This document shows, one piece after another, positions 19,085 through 27,194 of a DNA stretch of 64,000 nt. The DNA is taken from assembly GCF_947495705.1 (NCBI RefSeq), contig NZ_CANLZR010000002.1, forward strand, positions 349,419 to 413,418, read 5' to 3'. This DNA is from an uncultured Phycicoccus sp. GTDB taxonomy: Bacteria; Actinomycetota; Actinomycetes; Actinomycetales; Dermatophilaceae. How positions within the stretch are numbered: the stretch's first letter is position 1; every line of letters starts with the position of its first letter. Position numbers and translations under genes: made by a program. Under the pieces are notes generated by a model. That model searched no databases, had not been told where the DNA came from, and saw nothing but the letters and a program-made list of their open reading frames with translations.

Positions 19085-20326
19085 GTGGACGTCGGCATCG
19101 TGCGAGCGCTGGGCTCCCCCGACGGGCAGAGCCTCCTCCGTTCCCTGCCACCGTACGACGACACCTCCGTCATCGCCCTCCAGGACCGGCTCCGCCGGGA
19201 GGGCCACGACCGGGCGCTCGTCGCGGCGGCCCTCACCCAGCAGCGTCTGCGGGCCCGGGCCGTGGCGAAGTTCGGCGAGTTCGCGAACGACCTCCTGTTC
19301 ACGCCCGACGGCCTCGAGCAGGCCTCGCGGCTCGAGGTCGCGGCCACCCATGCCGGGCGCTACTACAACGCGAGCCTCGCGACGGTGCACGACCTCGGCT
19401 GCGGCATCGGCAGCGACGCCGTCGCGATGTCGGCGCTCGGGGTCACCGTCCAGGGCGTGGACATCGACCCCGTCACGGCGGCCGTCGCCGACGTCAACCT
19501 GCGCCCCTGGCCCGACTCTCGCGCCCGGGAGGGCATGGCCGAGGAGTTCGACCCTCCGCGCGACCCGCTGCGCTCGCGGGTCGGGGTGTGGCTCGACCCG
19601 GCCCGCCGCATCCCGGGGCGCACCGGCCGGCACGGCCGCATCAAGCGCGTCTTCCGGCTCGACGAGATCCGTCCGACGTGGGAGTTCGTCCTCCAGGTGG
19701 CGACGGCGGTGCCGGCCACCGGGGCGAAGCTCTCGCCGTCGATGCCGCACGACGCGATCCCGCTCGGGACCGAGGCCCAGTGGACCTCCTTCGGCGGCGA
19801 GGTCCTCGAGTGCGCCGTGTGGTGGGGGCCGTTGGCCTACCAGCCGGGCCGCACGGCGCGCATCCTGTCGCCGGGGGCCTCCCCCGTCGAGGTCGACGAG
19901 CGGATGGCCGAGCCGGACCCGCCGGTCGCGGCGAGCCCGGGCTCGATCGGGGCGTGGCTGTACGAGCCCGACCGGGCGGTGACCCAGGCGGGACTGCTCG
20001 GGGCCGTGACCGCCGCGACGCTGGGCAGCGAGGTCGAGAAGGGGCTCGGCTACGTGCTGTCCGAGGCCGAGGTCGACGTCCCGTTCGCCCGCCGGTACGC
20101 CGTGCTCGAGTCGATGCCGTTCTCGGTGAAGACGCTGCGCGCGTGGCTGGCCCAGCACGGCGTCACCGGCCTGACGATCAAGAAGCGGGGCGTCCGGCTC
20201 GACGACGACGAGCTGCGCCACCAGCTGAAGATCACCCGCAAGGCGGGCGACGGCGCGCAGGCGACGATCATCCTCACCCGGGTCGCCGGCCGGCAGACGG
20301 TCATCGTCGTCGACCCCGCCCCCTGA
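19085..20326 (+). CDS. Class I SAM-dependent methyltransferase with THUMP-like domain
   Basis: 413 residues. SAM-binding motif VHDLGCGIGSDAVAMSALG near residue 101 and an acidic ribose contact VDIDP. The C-terminal part (about 330-410: SVKTLRAWLAQHGVTGLTIKKRG, then LKITRKAGDGAQATIILTR) is the THUMP-like RNA-binding domain of a conserved actinobacterial family. RNA methylation is the likely role; the target is unknown. GTG start, upstream hexamer CAGGAT 8 nt away. Divergent from groES; converges on the acyl-CoA enzyme gene with repeat element A between. Confidence 0.85.
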   Translation: MDVGIVRALGSPDGQSLLRSLPPYDDTSVIALQDRLRREGHDRALVAAALTQQRLRARAVAKFGEFANDLLFTPDGLEQASRLEVAATHAGRYYNASLATVHDLGCGIGSDAVAMSALGVTVQGVDIDPVTAAVADVNLRPWPDSRAREGMAEEFDPPRDPLRSRVGVWLDPARRIPGRTGRHGRIKRVFRLDEIRPTWEFVLQVATAVPATGAKLSPSMPHDAIPLGTEAQWTSFGGEVLECAVWWGPLAYQPGRTARILSPGASPVEVDERMAEPDPPVAASPGSIGAWLYEPDRAVTQAGLLGAVTAATLGSEVEKGLGYVLSEAEVDVPFARRYAVLESMPFSVKTLRAWLAQHGVTGLTIKKRGVRLDDDELRHQLKITRKAGDGAQATIILTRVAGRQTVIVVDPAP

Positions 20327-20350
20327 CCGCGACCGCCTCTCCCCCGCGCT

Positions 20351-20431
20351 TTTCCCGACTTTTCAGGCCGGCGTCCGCCGCGTCTGGGCGTGTCGCTGCG
20401 CGACACGCCGACGCGAGGATGAGAAGTGGGG
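20351..20431. repeat. Palindromic element, copy A
   Basis: Outer arms CCCGACTTTTCAGGC and GGATGAGAAGTGGGG are complementary apart from a few positions; the inner hairpin GGCGTGTCGC/GCGACACGCC sits in between. Same family as 27114-27194 and 28659-28740. It lies between convergent genes and could act as a bidirectional terminator. Confidence 0.75.
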
Positions 20432-20434
20432 ACG

Positions 20435-22435
20435 TCAGCCGACGAGGTCGCGGGCGCCGAGGACCTCGGCCGGGATGCCGAACGCCTCGACGAGCTCGCC
20501 GGCCACCGGCCGCAGCCGCCGGAGCACCTCCGAGACCTCCCGGGTGATGGCCTTCGACCGTGGCGCCGACAGCCGGCCGTGCTCGAGGAACCAGCCCCGG
20601 TCGGCCTCGATCGTCGTCAACGCGTACAGGTCGGACAGGGCGGTGAGGACGTCGCGCGCCGGCGACTCGGGCAGGGCGCGCACCCGCTCGACGAACGCCT
20701 CGAGCACGAGCCGCTCGACGTGCGAGCGGGCCGCCGCGATGACGTGGTCCTGGACGCGGCTGAACACCTCGCCGGTCGGGCGCCCGGCGTCGACCCCGGC
20801 CTTGAGGCGCCGCGCGACCCCCGCCAGCTGGTGCTCCTCGCGGAAGCGGAGCATCGCCAGCTGGTAGTCGGGGTCGAGCAGCCCGGCCTCCTGGTCCCAG
20901 CCGTCCCGGCCGCCGGGCAGGACGTCGCGGATCCGCTCCAGAAGCTGGTGTGCGGCCGTCCGCTCGATGACGGTCTCGACGGCGAGCCCGGTGACGAAGC
21001 GGACCATCCCGAACTGGTCGAGGTCCTCGAACTCCGAGGAGTAGTCGGTGAGCAGGCCCTTGGCGACGAGCTGGAGCAGCACGTGGTTGTCGCCCTCGAA
21101 CGTCGCGAAGACGTCGGTGTCGGCCTTGAGCGCCGCGAACCGGTTGGCCGCGAGGTAGCCGGCGCCGCCGCACGCCTCACGGCACTCCTGGATGGTCCGC
21201 GTCGCGTGCCACGTGGCGAGCGCCTTGGTCCCGGCGGCCCGCGACTCCAGCGCCCGCCGGGCCCGGTCGTCGGCCTCGGGGGTGTCGGCCGAGAAGACCT
21301 CGTGGAGTTGGCGCGCGACCTCCTCCTGGGCGCAGGACAGCGCGTAGGTGCGCGCGAGCAGGGGAAGAAGCCGCCGCTGGTGCATCCCGTAGTCGAGGAG
21401 GAGGGTCTCCTCACCCTCCGTCGCGGACTCGAACTGGCGCCGCCGCAGGCCGTAGCGGATCGCGATCTCGAGCGCGACCTTCGAGGCCCCGACGGCCGCG
21501 CCGCCGATGCTGACCCGGCCCTGGACGAGCGTGCCGAGCATCGTGAAGAACCGGCGGTCGGGGTTCTCGATGCTCGACCGGTACGCCCCGTCGTCCTCGA
21601 TGGACGCGAACCGGTCCAGGAGGTTGGCCCGTGGGACCCGGACGCCGTCGAACCAGATGCGGCCGTTGTCGACCCCTTCGAGGCCGAGCTTGGCGCCGCA
21701 GTCCTCGATGCGCACCCCGGGCAGGACCTCGCCGGCGGAGCGGATGGGGACCAGGACCGCATGCACCCCGTGCTGCTCCCCGGCCACCTCGAGCTGGGCG
21801 AAGACGACCGCGAGCTCGCCGTCCTCGGCGGCGTTGCCGATGTAGTCCTTGCGCGCGGAGTCGTCGGGGGTGGTCACGACGAGCTCGTCGGTGCCGGGGT
21901 CGTAGCGGGCGGTGGTCCCGATCGCCTGGACGTTGCTGCCGTGGCCCGTCTCGGTCATCGCGAAACAGCCGAGCAGGCGGCCCGAGAGGATGTCGGGGAG
22001 GTACGTGTCGTGGTGCCGCGCGGTCCCCAGCTGGAGCACCGCTCCCCCGAAGAGCCCGAACTGGACGCCGGACTTCACGAGCACCGAGAGGTCCCCGTAC
22101 GCGAGGGTCTCGAACGAGGCGACCGAGGCCCCGATGTCGCCACCGCCGCCGTAGGCCGTGGGGAACCCGTGGACCGCCTGCCCCTGCCGGCCGATCTCGA
22201 CGACGAGGTCGCGGACCCGTCGCCGCAGCTCGGCCCGCGGCAGGTCCACCCGCTCGTCGAGGATGGGCGCATGGTCGACGAGCCGCGCGCGCACGTCGTC
22301 GCGGACGGAGGCGTAGGGGCCGTCGAGGAACGCGCGCAGCGCGGCCGGATCGGCGACGAGCGGGGGTGGCGTCCGGGGGGCGTCGTCACCCGCGGATGGC
22401 GCGGGCGGGCGGGGGGCGGCGTCGGTGGAGGCCAT
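20435..22435 (-). CDS. Acyl-CoA dehydrogenase/oxidase family protein
   Basis: 666 residues, longer than standard acyl-CoA dehydrogenases (about 380) and in the acyl-CoA oxidase size class. CFAMTETGHGSNVQ near residue 165 binds FAD, QECREACGGAGYLAANRF near residue 430 is the second FAD segment, and the C-terminal helical domain is present. Catalyses the first alpha-beta desaturation of acyl-CoA in fatty-acid degradation, with oxygen or ETF as acceptor. No peroxisome context applies in bacteria. Start at ATG 22435 after GGTGG; a GTG at 22450 is possible. Not coupled to a neighbour. Confidence 0.9.
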   Translation of the reverse strand: MASTDAAPRPPAPSAGDDAPRTPPPLVADPAALRAFLDGPYASVRDDVRARLVDHAPILDERVDLPRAELRRRVRDLVVEIGRQGQAVHGFPTAYGGGGDIGASVASFETLAYGDLSVLVKSGVQFGLFGGAVLQLGTARHHDTYLPDILSGRLLGCFAMTETGHGSNVQAIGTTARYDPGTDELVVTTPDDSARKDYIGNAAEDGELAVVFAQLEVAGEQHGVHAVLVPIRSAGEVLPGVRIEDCGAKLGLEGVDNGRIWFDGVRVPRANLLDRFASIEDDGAYRSSIENPDRRFFTMLGTLVQGRVSIGGAAVGASKVALEIAIRYGLRRRQFESATEGEETLLLDYGMHQRRLLPLLARTYALSCAQEEVARQLHEVFSADTPEADDRARRALESRAAGTKALATWHATRTIQECREACGGAGYLAANRFAALKADTDVFATFEGDNHVLLQLVAKGLLTDYSSEFEDLDQFGMVRFVTGLAVETVIERTAAHQLLERIRDVLPGGRDGWDQEAGLLDPDYQLAMLRFREEHQLAGVARRLKAGVDAGRPTGEVFSRVQDHVIAAARSHVERLVLEAFVERVRALPESPARDVLTALSDLYALTTIEADRGWFLEHGRLSAPRSKAITREVSEVLRRLRPVAGELVEAFGIPAEVLGARDLVG

Positions 22436-22489
22436 GGACCACCCTTGCACGCCGGCCGGTCCAGGAGCACCGGTCGTGAGGAAGGTTAC

Positions 22490-23323
22490 TCAGAGGTAGG
22501 GGTCGGGCTGGGCGCCCTCGCGGCGGACGGCCTCGGCCCCGGCGGCGAGGGCCGCGGCGAGCGCGGCGTCGGGGTCCGCCCCGCGTGCCAGGGCGGCCGC
22601 GAGCGCCCCGCAGAAGGCGTCCCCGGCTCCGGTGGTGTCCACGACGTCCGCGGCGGCGACCTCGACCGCCGGGCGGGTGCGACCGTCCCAGGAGGCCCCG
22701 TTGCCGCCGAACGTCACGAGCAGCGAGGCGGGCTGGGCGCCCGACTCGGCGAGCGCCTGCATCTCGTGCTCGTTCGCGACGAGGGGGTCGGCGAGCGCCA
22801 CGACATCCGGCGGCAGCGCCTCGTACGGGGCGATGTTGAGCACGACCCGCGCCCCACGGCCGGCCGCCCGGCGAGCCGCGACGCAGACGACCGTCCGGGG
22901 CACCTCGAGCTGGAGGAGGAGGACGTCCCCGGGCCCGAGCGAGTCGACCGCGGCCACCTCGCGCTCGTCGAGCAGCGCGTTGGCCCCCGGGACGACGACG
23001 ATCGCGTTCTCGCCGTCGTCGGAGATCTGGACGATCGCGTGGCCGCTCGGGGCGTCGGGGCACACCCGGACCCCCGCGACGTCGATGCCGAGCCCGCTGA
23101 GCCGGTGGAGGTAGGCCGCGCCCCCGGCGTCGTCACCCACGCACCCGACCATCGCCACGTCGGCGCCCGCCGCAGCCGCCGCGACGGCCTGGTTGGCGCC
23201 CTTGCCCCCGGCGAGACGGCGCAGCCCCTCCCCGAGCACGGTCTCGCCGGGGCGCGGGTGGCGCGCGACCCGGGTGACGAGGTCGACGTTGAGCGACCCG
23301 AGCACGACGACGCGGCCGGTCAC
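22490..23323 (-). CDS. rbsK: Ribokinase (PfkB family)
   Basis: 277 residues. N-terminal GSLNVDLVTRVARHPRPGET, sugar-binding GGKGANQAVAAA near residue 40 and C-terminal DTTGAGDAFCGAL with the catalytic Asp and anion hole. Phosphorylates ribose to ribose-5-phosphate. Its ATG overlaps the stop of the nucleoside hydrolase gene (ATGA, 23320-23323), so ribose released from nucleosides can be trapped directly: a two-step salvage unit. Family resemblance is strong, though PfkB specificity can drift to other sugars. Confidence 0.92.
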   Translation of the reverse strand: MTGRVVVLGSLNVDLVTRVARHPRPGETVLGEGLRRLAGGKGANQAVAAAAAGADVAMVGCVGDDAGGAAYLHRLSGLGIDVAGVRVCPDAPSGHAIVQISDDGENAIVVVPGANALLDEREVAAVDSLGPGDVLLLQLEVPRTVVCVAARRAAGRGARVVLNIAPYEALPPDVVALADPLVANEHEMQALAESGAQPASLLVTFGGNGASWDGRTRPAVEVAAADVVDTTGAGDAFCGALAAALARGADPDAALAAALAAGAEAVRREGAQPDPYL

Positions 23324-24294
23324 CAGTCCTCACCCCCGACCGTGCGGAGCCAGACGTCGGCGATCCACGGACCGTTGATCTCGAGGGCGACGTCGACCTG
23401 CGCCGGGGCGAGACCGTGCGGGTCGTGGGCGAGGTCGCCGGTCCAGTCGCGGCGGTCCACGATGGTGCGCCCCCGGGTGAACGAGCCGGTGAGCTCGACC
23501 CGCACGGGCAGGCGCTCGGTGCGGACCGCGTCCGGGCAGACCAGCATCGCGACGGCCCCCGCGTCGCCGATGGTCGCCCCGCCGCTCGCGAACCGCCGGT
23601 GGTGGAACGAGACGAGCGCCGCACCCAGCTGGGCCGCTGCGCTGTCGATCTCGCGCAGCCTCGCCACGTGCTCGTCGGTGACCAGCGGGTCGTAGAACAC
23701 GTCGAGGCCGTACATCGTCGCCGCGACCCCGTGGACGGCGCACGCGTCGAGGACGATGGCGGCCGCTTCCGGGTCGTGGAAGACGTTGAACTCCGCGGCC
23801 GCCGTCGCGTTGCTGACGTTGGCCCCGCCCCCCATGAAGACGATGCGGCCGATCCGGGCGAACACCGCCGGGTACAGCCGGGCGAACAGCGCGATGTTCG
23901 TCATCGGCGCCAGCGGAACGAGGGTCAGCGGCGTCCCGGCGTCGGCCGCCGCGGCCACGGTGTCGCGGAGCAGCTCGACGGCGAGCCGGGGGTCGGGCTC
24001 GAGCAGCGGGACGGGCAGGCCGAGGTCGGCCATCCCGTCGGAGCCGTGGACGTGCCGGGCGTCGACCGGGTCCTCCAGCAGCGGGCGGGCGGCGCCGACG
24101 CCGACGGGGACGTCGCGTCGCCCCACGAGCCCGAGCACGGTGAGCGTGTTGCGCACGACGTCGACGAGCGGGGCGTTGCCGCCGACGCACGAGACCGCCC
24201 GCAGGTCGAGCCCCGGATGGAGGGCCGCGAGGAGCAGGGCGCAGGCGTCGTCCACCCCGGTGTCCACGTCGAGCATCAGCGGAATCCCCGGCAC
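23320..24294 (-). CDS. Inosine-uridine type nucleoside hydrolase
   Basis: 324 residues. Hallmark Ca-binding motif DVDTGVDDA at residues 9-17 (GTG start counted as 1), plus NIALFARLYP and FMGGG. Cleaves the N-glycosidic bond of nucleosides to base and ribose. The catalytic His region near VSFHHRRF is present; base specificity cannot be told. Start GTG 24294 lies 7 nt after CATCAT, consistent with a leaderless message. Translationally coupled to ribokinase downstream. Confidence 0.9.
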   Translation of the reverse strand: MPGIPLMLDVDTGVDDACALLLAALHPGLDLRAVSCVGGNAPLVDVVRNTLTVLGLVGRRDVPVGVGAARPLLEDPVDARHVHGSDGMADLGLPVPLLEPDPRLAVELLRDTVAAAADAGTPLTLVPLAPMTNIALFARLYPAVFARIGRIVFMGGGANVSNATAAAEFNVFHDPEAAAIVLDACAVHGVAATMYGLDVFYDPLVTDEHVARLREIDSAAAQLGAALVSFHHRRFASGGATIGDAGAVAMLVCPDAVRTERLPVRVELTGSFTRGRTIVDRRDWTGDLAHDPHGLAPAQVDVALEINGPWIADVWLRTVGGEDW

Positions 24295-24377
24295 ACCCTC
24301 GATGATGGCGGATCCCGGGCGTCGCCGTTACCGGAACCCCGATACCGGCGCGCCGGCCGACCCGCGCTGCTGACGCC

Positions 24378-24950
24378 TCAGGCCCGCGCGCGGCGTCCGA
24401 GGAAGGCCGCGAGGCTGTCGGCGACGGTCGCCGCGCCCGTCGCGGCCCGGGCCGGCGCGAAGTTCGAGCCCCGCTGCGCGTCGTCGAGCAGCCCCCCGGC
24501 CAGCTGGAGGACGCTCGCCGCCTCGGGGTCCGTCAGCGCCGGCGCCCGCCCCATCGCGGTCGTCACGTCCCAGCCGTGGGCGGCGAGCTCGACGGCGCCG
24601 CTCTGGGCCGCGGCCATCGCCTGCCCCCGAACCCTCTCGTCGGCGCTGCCGGCGGCCTCCTGGATGGCGCTCGCCGCGCGCCGCAGCTGCGATCGGGCGC
24701 GCGCGACCGGATCGCCGGCCCCGGGCTCGGCGTCCGGCGGCGGGTCCAGGGAGAGCACTCCGGTGCGCGCGAGCCGAGCGAGGACGTGGGCGACGTCCGA
24801 CACGTGCTCCACGAGGCGGCGGAGGTCCCACTCGGGGCACGGCGTGGACCGCGCGAGGTCCTCGTCGTCGCGCACCCCGTCGAGGGCGGTCAGCATCGCC
24901 GCGTGGCAGCTGTCGAAGCGCCGCACCGCCTCGCTCACGGAACCGCTCAT
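24378..24950 (-). CDS. TIGR03086-type DinB/maleylpyruvate isomerase-like protein
   Basis: 190 residues. The N-terminal four-helix bundle carries the metal-site pattern of this group: FDSCHAAMLTALDGV, CPEWDLRRLVEHVSDVAHVL near residue 38, and AAHGWDVTTAMG near residue 125. Such proteins bind a divalent metal through three histidines, and some use mycothiol as cofactor. Reaction unknown. ATG 24950 overlaps the stop of the ArsR-SRPBCC gene (ATGA), so it is co-regulated with it. Confidence 0.85.
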   Translation of the reverse strand: MSGSVSEAVRRFDSCHAAMLTALDGVRDDEDLARSTPCPEWDLRRLVEHVSDVAHVLARLARTGVLSLDPPPDAEPGAGDPVARARSQLRRAASAIQEAAGSADERVRGQAMAAAQSGAVELAAHGWDVTTAMGRAPALTDPEAASVLQLAGGLLDDAQRGSNFAPARAATGAATVADSLAAFLGRRARA

Positions 24951-25771
24951 GCCCCGGCCCCGGGGTGGTGGACGGCCGCCATCTCCCACGGTTGCTGGGG
25001 CAGGGCCTCGCCGGTCTCGAGGAGCGACTTGAGGTTCGCCAGGACGGCCGACCATCCGTGCGAGATCTGCTCGAGCGCGGTGACGTCGGCGAGGTTCTCG
25101 TGGACGACGTGGAGGCGGGTGATCCCGTTCCCGGCCTCGAGGGTGAACGTGACGACGGACGGGTCGGCACCGGGGAACTCCTGGGGTGCCTCGAAGGTGA
25201 AGCGGAGCCGCCGGGGCGGGTCCGCATCGAGCACCCGGCCGACGATGTCGTCCTTCCCTCCGTCGAGCGGCCGGTGGTGCCACGTGGCGCCGGCGGCCCA
25301 GTCGGACTCGTTGCGGTGGCCCCAGTACCGGGCGGTGAGGTCCGCGTCGGTCAGTGCCTGCCAGACCTGCTCGGGGGTGGCGCGGATGTAGGTGACGTAG
25401 ACGTACTCGGGGACGGGCGGGGCGTGCGTGTCGGACATCGAGATCTCCTCAGCGGTGGTGCGGATGGTGTCGAGGGCGTGGAGGCGGGGCTCGTCGAAGA
25501 CGGAGACCCACCGCTGCAGGACACGGCGGACGGGCCCGGGGTCCAGGTAGTGCAGCCGGAGCCGGCCGCTGCGGACGAGGACGACGAGGCCGGCCTCGAC
25601 GAGGACGTCGACGTGCTGGGTGAGGGACTGCCGGGCCATGCCGACCCCCTCGCCGAGCGCCGTCAGCGTGAGCCCGTTGTCGGCGCGCAGCCGGTCGAGG
25701 ACGGCCCGGCGGGTCGGGTCGGCGAGGGCCTTGAACACCCGGTCCGTCACGTCGTCGTCGGTCTCCTGCAT
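24947..25771 (-). CDS. ArsR-type regulator fused to an SRPBCC (AHSA1-like) domain
   Basis: 274 residues. Residues 1-95 are an ArsR winged helix (VFKALADPTRRAVLDRLR, then MARQSLTQHVDVLVEAGLV), without the cysteines of metal sensors. Residues 118-265 are an SRPBCC ligand-binding fold (YVTYIRATPEQVWQALTD, then HGWSAVLANLKSLLE). The two are more often separate adjacent genes; here one frame spans both, but an internal ATG at 25438 preceded by GAGGAG could still give free SRPBCC protein. Leaderless start: -10 CATGAT ends 6 nt before ATG 25771. A palindromic operator overlies the promoter, indicating self-repression. Confidence 0.88.
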   Translation of the reverse strand: MQETDDDVTDRVFKALADPTRRAVLDRLRADNGLTLTALGEGVGMARQSLTQHVDVLVEAGLVVLVRSGRLRLHYLDPGPVRRVLQRWVSVFDEPRLHALDTIRTTAEEISMSDTHAPPVPEYVYVTYIRATPEQVWQALTDADLTARYWGHRNESDWAAGATWHHRPLDGGKDDIVGRVLDADPPRRLRFTFEAPQEFPGADPSVVTFTLEAGNGITRLHVVHENLADVTALEQISHGWSAVLANLKSLLETGEALPQQPWEMAAVHHPGAGA

Positions 25772-25777
25772 TCACCC

Positions 25778-25808
25778 ATCATGCAGGTAACCACCTGCCT
25801 ATTGTCAA
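25778..25808 (-). promoter_or_regulatory. Promoter and operator of the ArsR-SRPBCC gene
   Basis: Minus strand -35 TTGACA (25808-25803) and -10 CATGAT (25783-25778). Between them lies the perfect inverted repeat GCAGGT-AACC-ACCTGC at 25783-25798, the likely autoregulatory ArsR site. Confidence 0.7.
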
Positions 25809-25856
25809 GCGGCGTCCGATTCCCGACTTCCGGGGCTCCTCGCGTAGCGTCGTCGG

Positions 25857-27101
25857 GTGACCATGCGCCCCACCCTCGACCGCCCCCGTCGCGCCGCCCT
25901 GGCGCTCACCGGCACCCTGGCCGTCGCTCTCGCCGGCTGCTCGGCAGGCACCCCCACCGCGGCGCCGTCGACGACCCCGCCCGTCGCGACGCCGACCACG
26001 ACGAGCCCGTCCCCCACCCCCACGGCGAGCTGCGCCGAGGCGACGCTGGACTCGCTCGACGAGGACCAGCGGATCGGCCAGCTGCTCATGGTGGGCTTCG
26101 ACACCAACGCCGCGCTCGACTCCCTCGACGATGCCATCACCGACGGCCACGTCGGCAACGTCATCTACCTCGGCGGCTGGGACGGGGCGGACAAGGTGAC
26201 GAGCACCTCCGAGCACCTCCAGGGCCTGGTGGGCGAGGCGGCGACCGGGGACATCGGGCTGATGATCGCCGCCGACCAGGAGGGTGGCGAGGTCCACCAG
26301 CTGCGCGGCACCGGCTTCACCCGACCGCCGTCGGCGAGCGAGCAGGCGCAGATGTCGTCGTCGGCCCTGACCGAGGCCGCCACCGGGTGGGCGAAGGAGC
26401 TCAAGGCGACCGGGGTCAACGTCAACCTCGCACCCGTCACCGACACGGTGCCCGCCGACATCGGCCGGGCCAACGAGCCGATCGGCAAGTGGGGCCGGCA
26501 GTACGGGTCGGACCCGGCGACGGTCGAGAAGGCGTCGACGGCGTTCATCGACGGGATGCTCGCCGGCGGGGTCGAGGCGACGGTCAAGCACTTCCCCGGG
26601 CTCGGGCGTATCCGCAACAACACCGACTTCAGCTCGACCGGCATCACCGACGACGTGACGACCGCGGACGACCCGTACCTCGACCCGTTCCGGGCCGGGG
26701 TGGATGCCGGCGCCGGGCTCGTCATGGTCGGGTCGGCCGAGTACTCGAAGATCGACCCGGGGGTGCCGGCGATGTTCTCGAGCACCATCGTCACCGACCT
26801 GCTGCGCGAGGACCTGGGGTTCGACGGCGTCGTCATCACCGACGACGTCAACGCCGAGGCGGTCAAGGGCACGGCGCCGCCCGAGCGGGCGGTCAAGGTC
26901 ATCGCTGCCGGTGGCGACATGGTGCTCACCGGCGACGCCTCGGTGGCCCCCGAGATGGCCGCGGCGATCGCCGAGCGGGCGGGCTCCGACGAGGACTTCG
27001 CGGACCAGGTGACCGCGTCGGTGCTGCGGGTGCTGGAGCTCAAGGACCGGATGGGCCTGCTGCCCTGCTCCTCCTCGTCCTCGTCCGCCGACTCGGACTG
27101 A
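25857..27101 (+). CDS. LpqI-like glycoside hydrolase family 3 lipoprotein
   Basis: 414 residues. Signal peptide with lipobox (ALAGC) and a Thr/Pro-rich linker, then a GH3 barrel: IAADQEGGEVHQLRG, KHFPGLGR near residue 245 and VVITDDV with the nucleophile Asp near residue 328. The family removes N-acetylglucosamine from muropeptides (NagZ); the KHFPGLGR variant with NNTD instead of the classic His loop resembles mycobacterial LpqI. Anchored outside the membrane, it would recycle cell-wall sugars. GTG 25857 is 6 nt after TAGCGT (25845-25850), favouring it over ATG 25863. C-terminal Ser/Asp tail. Confidence 0.9.
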   Translation: MTMRPTLDRPRRAALALTGTLAVALAGCSAGTPTAAPSTTPPVATPTTTSPSPTPTASCAEATLDSLDEDQRIGQLLMVGFDTNAALDSLDDAITDGHVGNVIYLGGWDGADKVTSTSEHLQGLVGEAATGDIGLMIAADQEGGEVHQLRGTGFTRPPSASEQAQMSSSALTEAATGWAKELKATGVNVNLAPVTDTVPADIGRANEPIGKWGRQYGSDPATVEKASTAFIDGMLAGGVEATVKHFPGLGRIRNNTDFSSTGITDDVTTADDPYLDPFRAGVDAGAGLVMVGSAEYSKIDPGVPAMFSSTIVTDLLREDLGFDGVVITDDVNAEAVKGTAPPERAVKVIAAGGDMVLTGDASVAPEMAAAIAERAGSDEDFADQVTASVLRVLELKDRMGLLPCSSSSSSADSD

Positions 27102-27113
27102 GACCGACCCCGC

Positions 27114-27194
27114 TTTCCCGACTTTTCAGGCTCCCGTCCGCGCGACACCCCGCCACCGCGGGGTTTCGCGCGGACCCCGGCATGAGAAGTGGGG
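27114..27194. repeat. Palindromic element, copy B
   Basis: Arms TTTCCCGACTTTTCAGGC and GCATGAGAAGTGGGG enclose GTCCGCGCGA...CGCGCGGAC with a central GCGGGG/CCCCGC-type stem. It ends exactly at the SagB-like gene stop codon. Between convergent genes. Confidence 0.8.
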
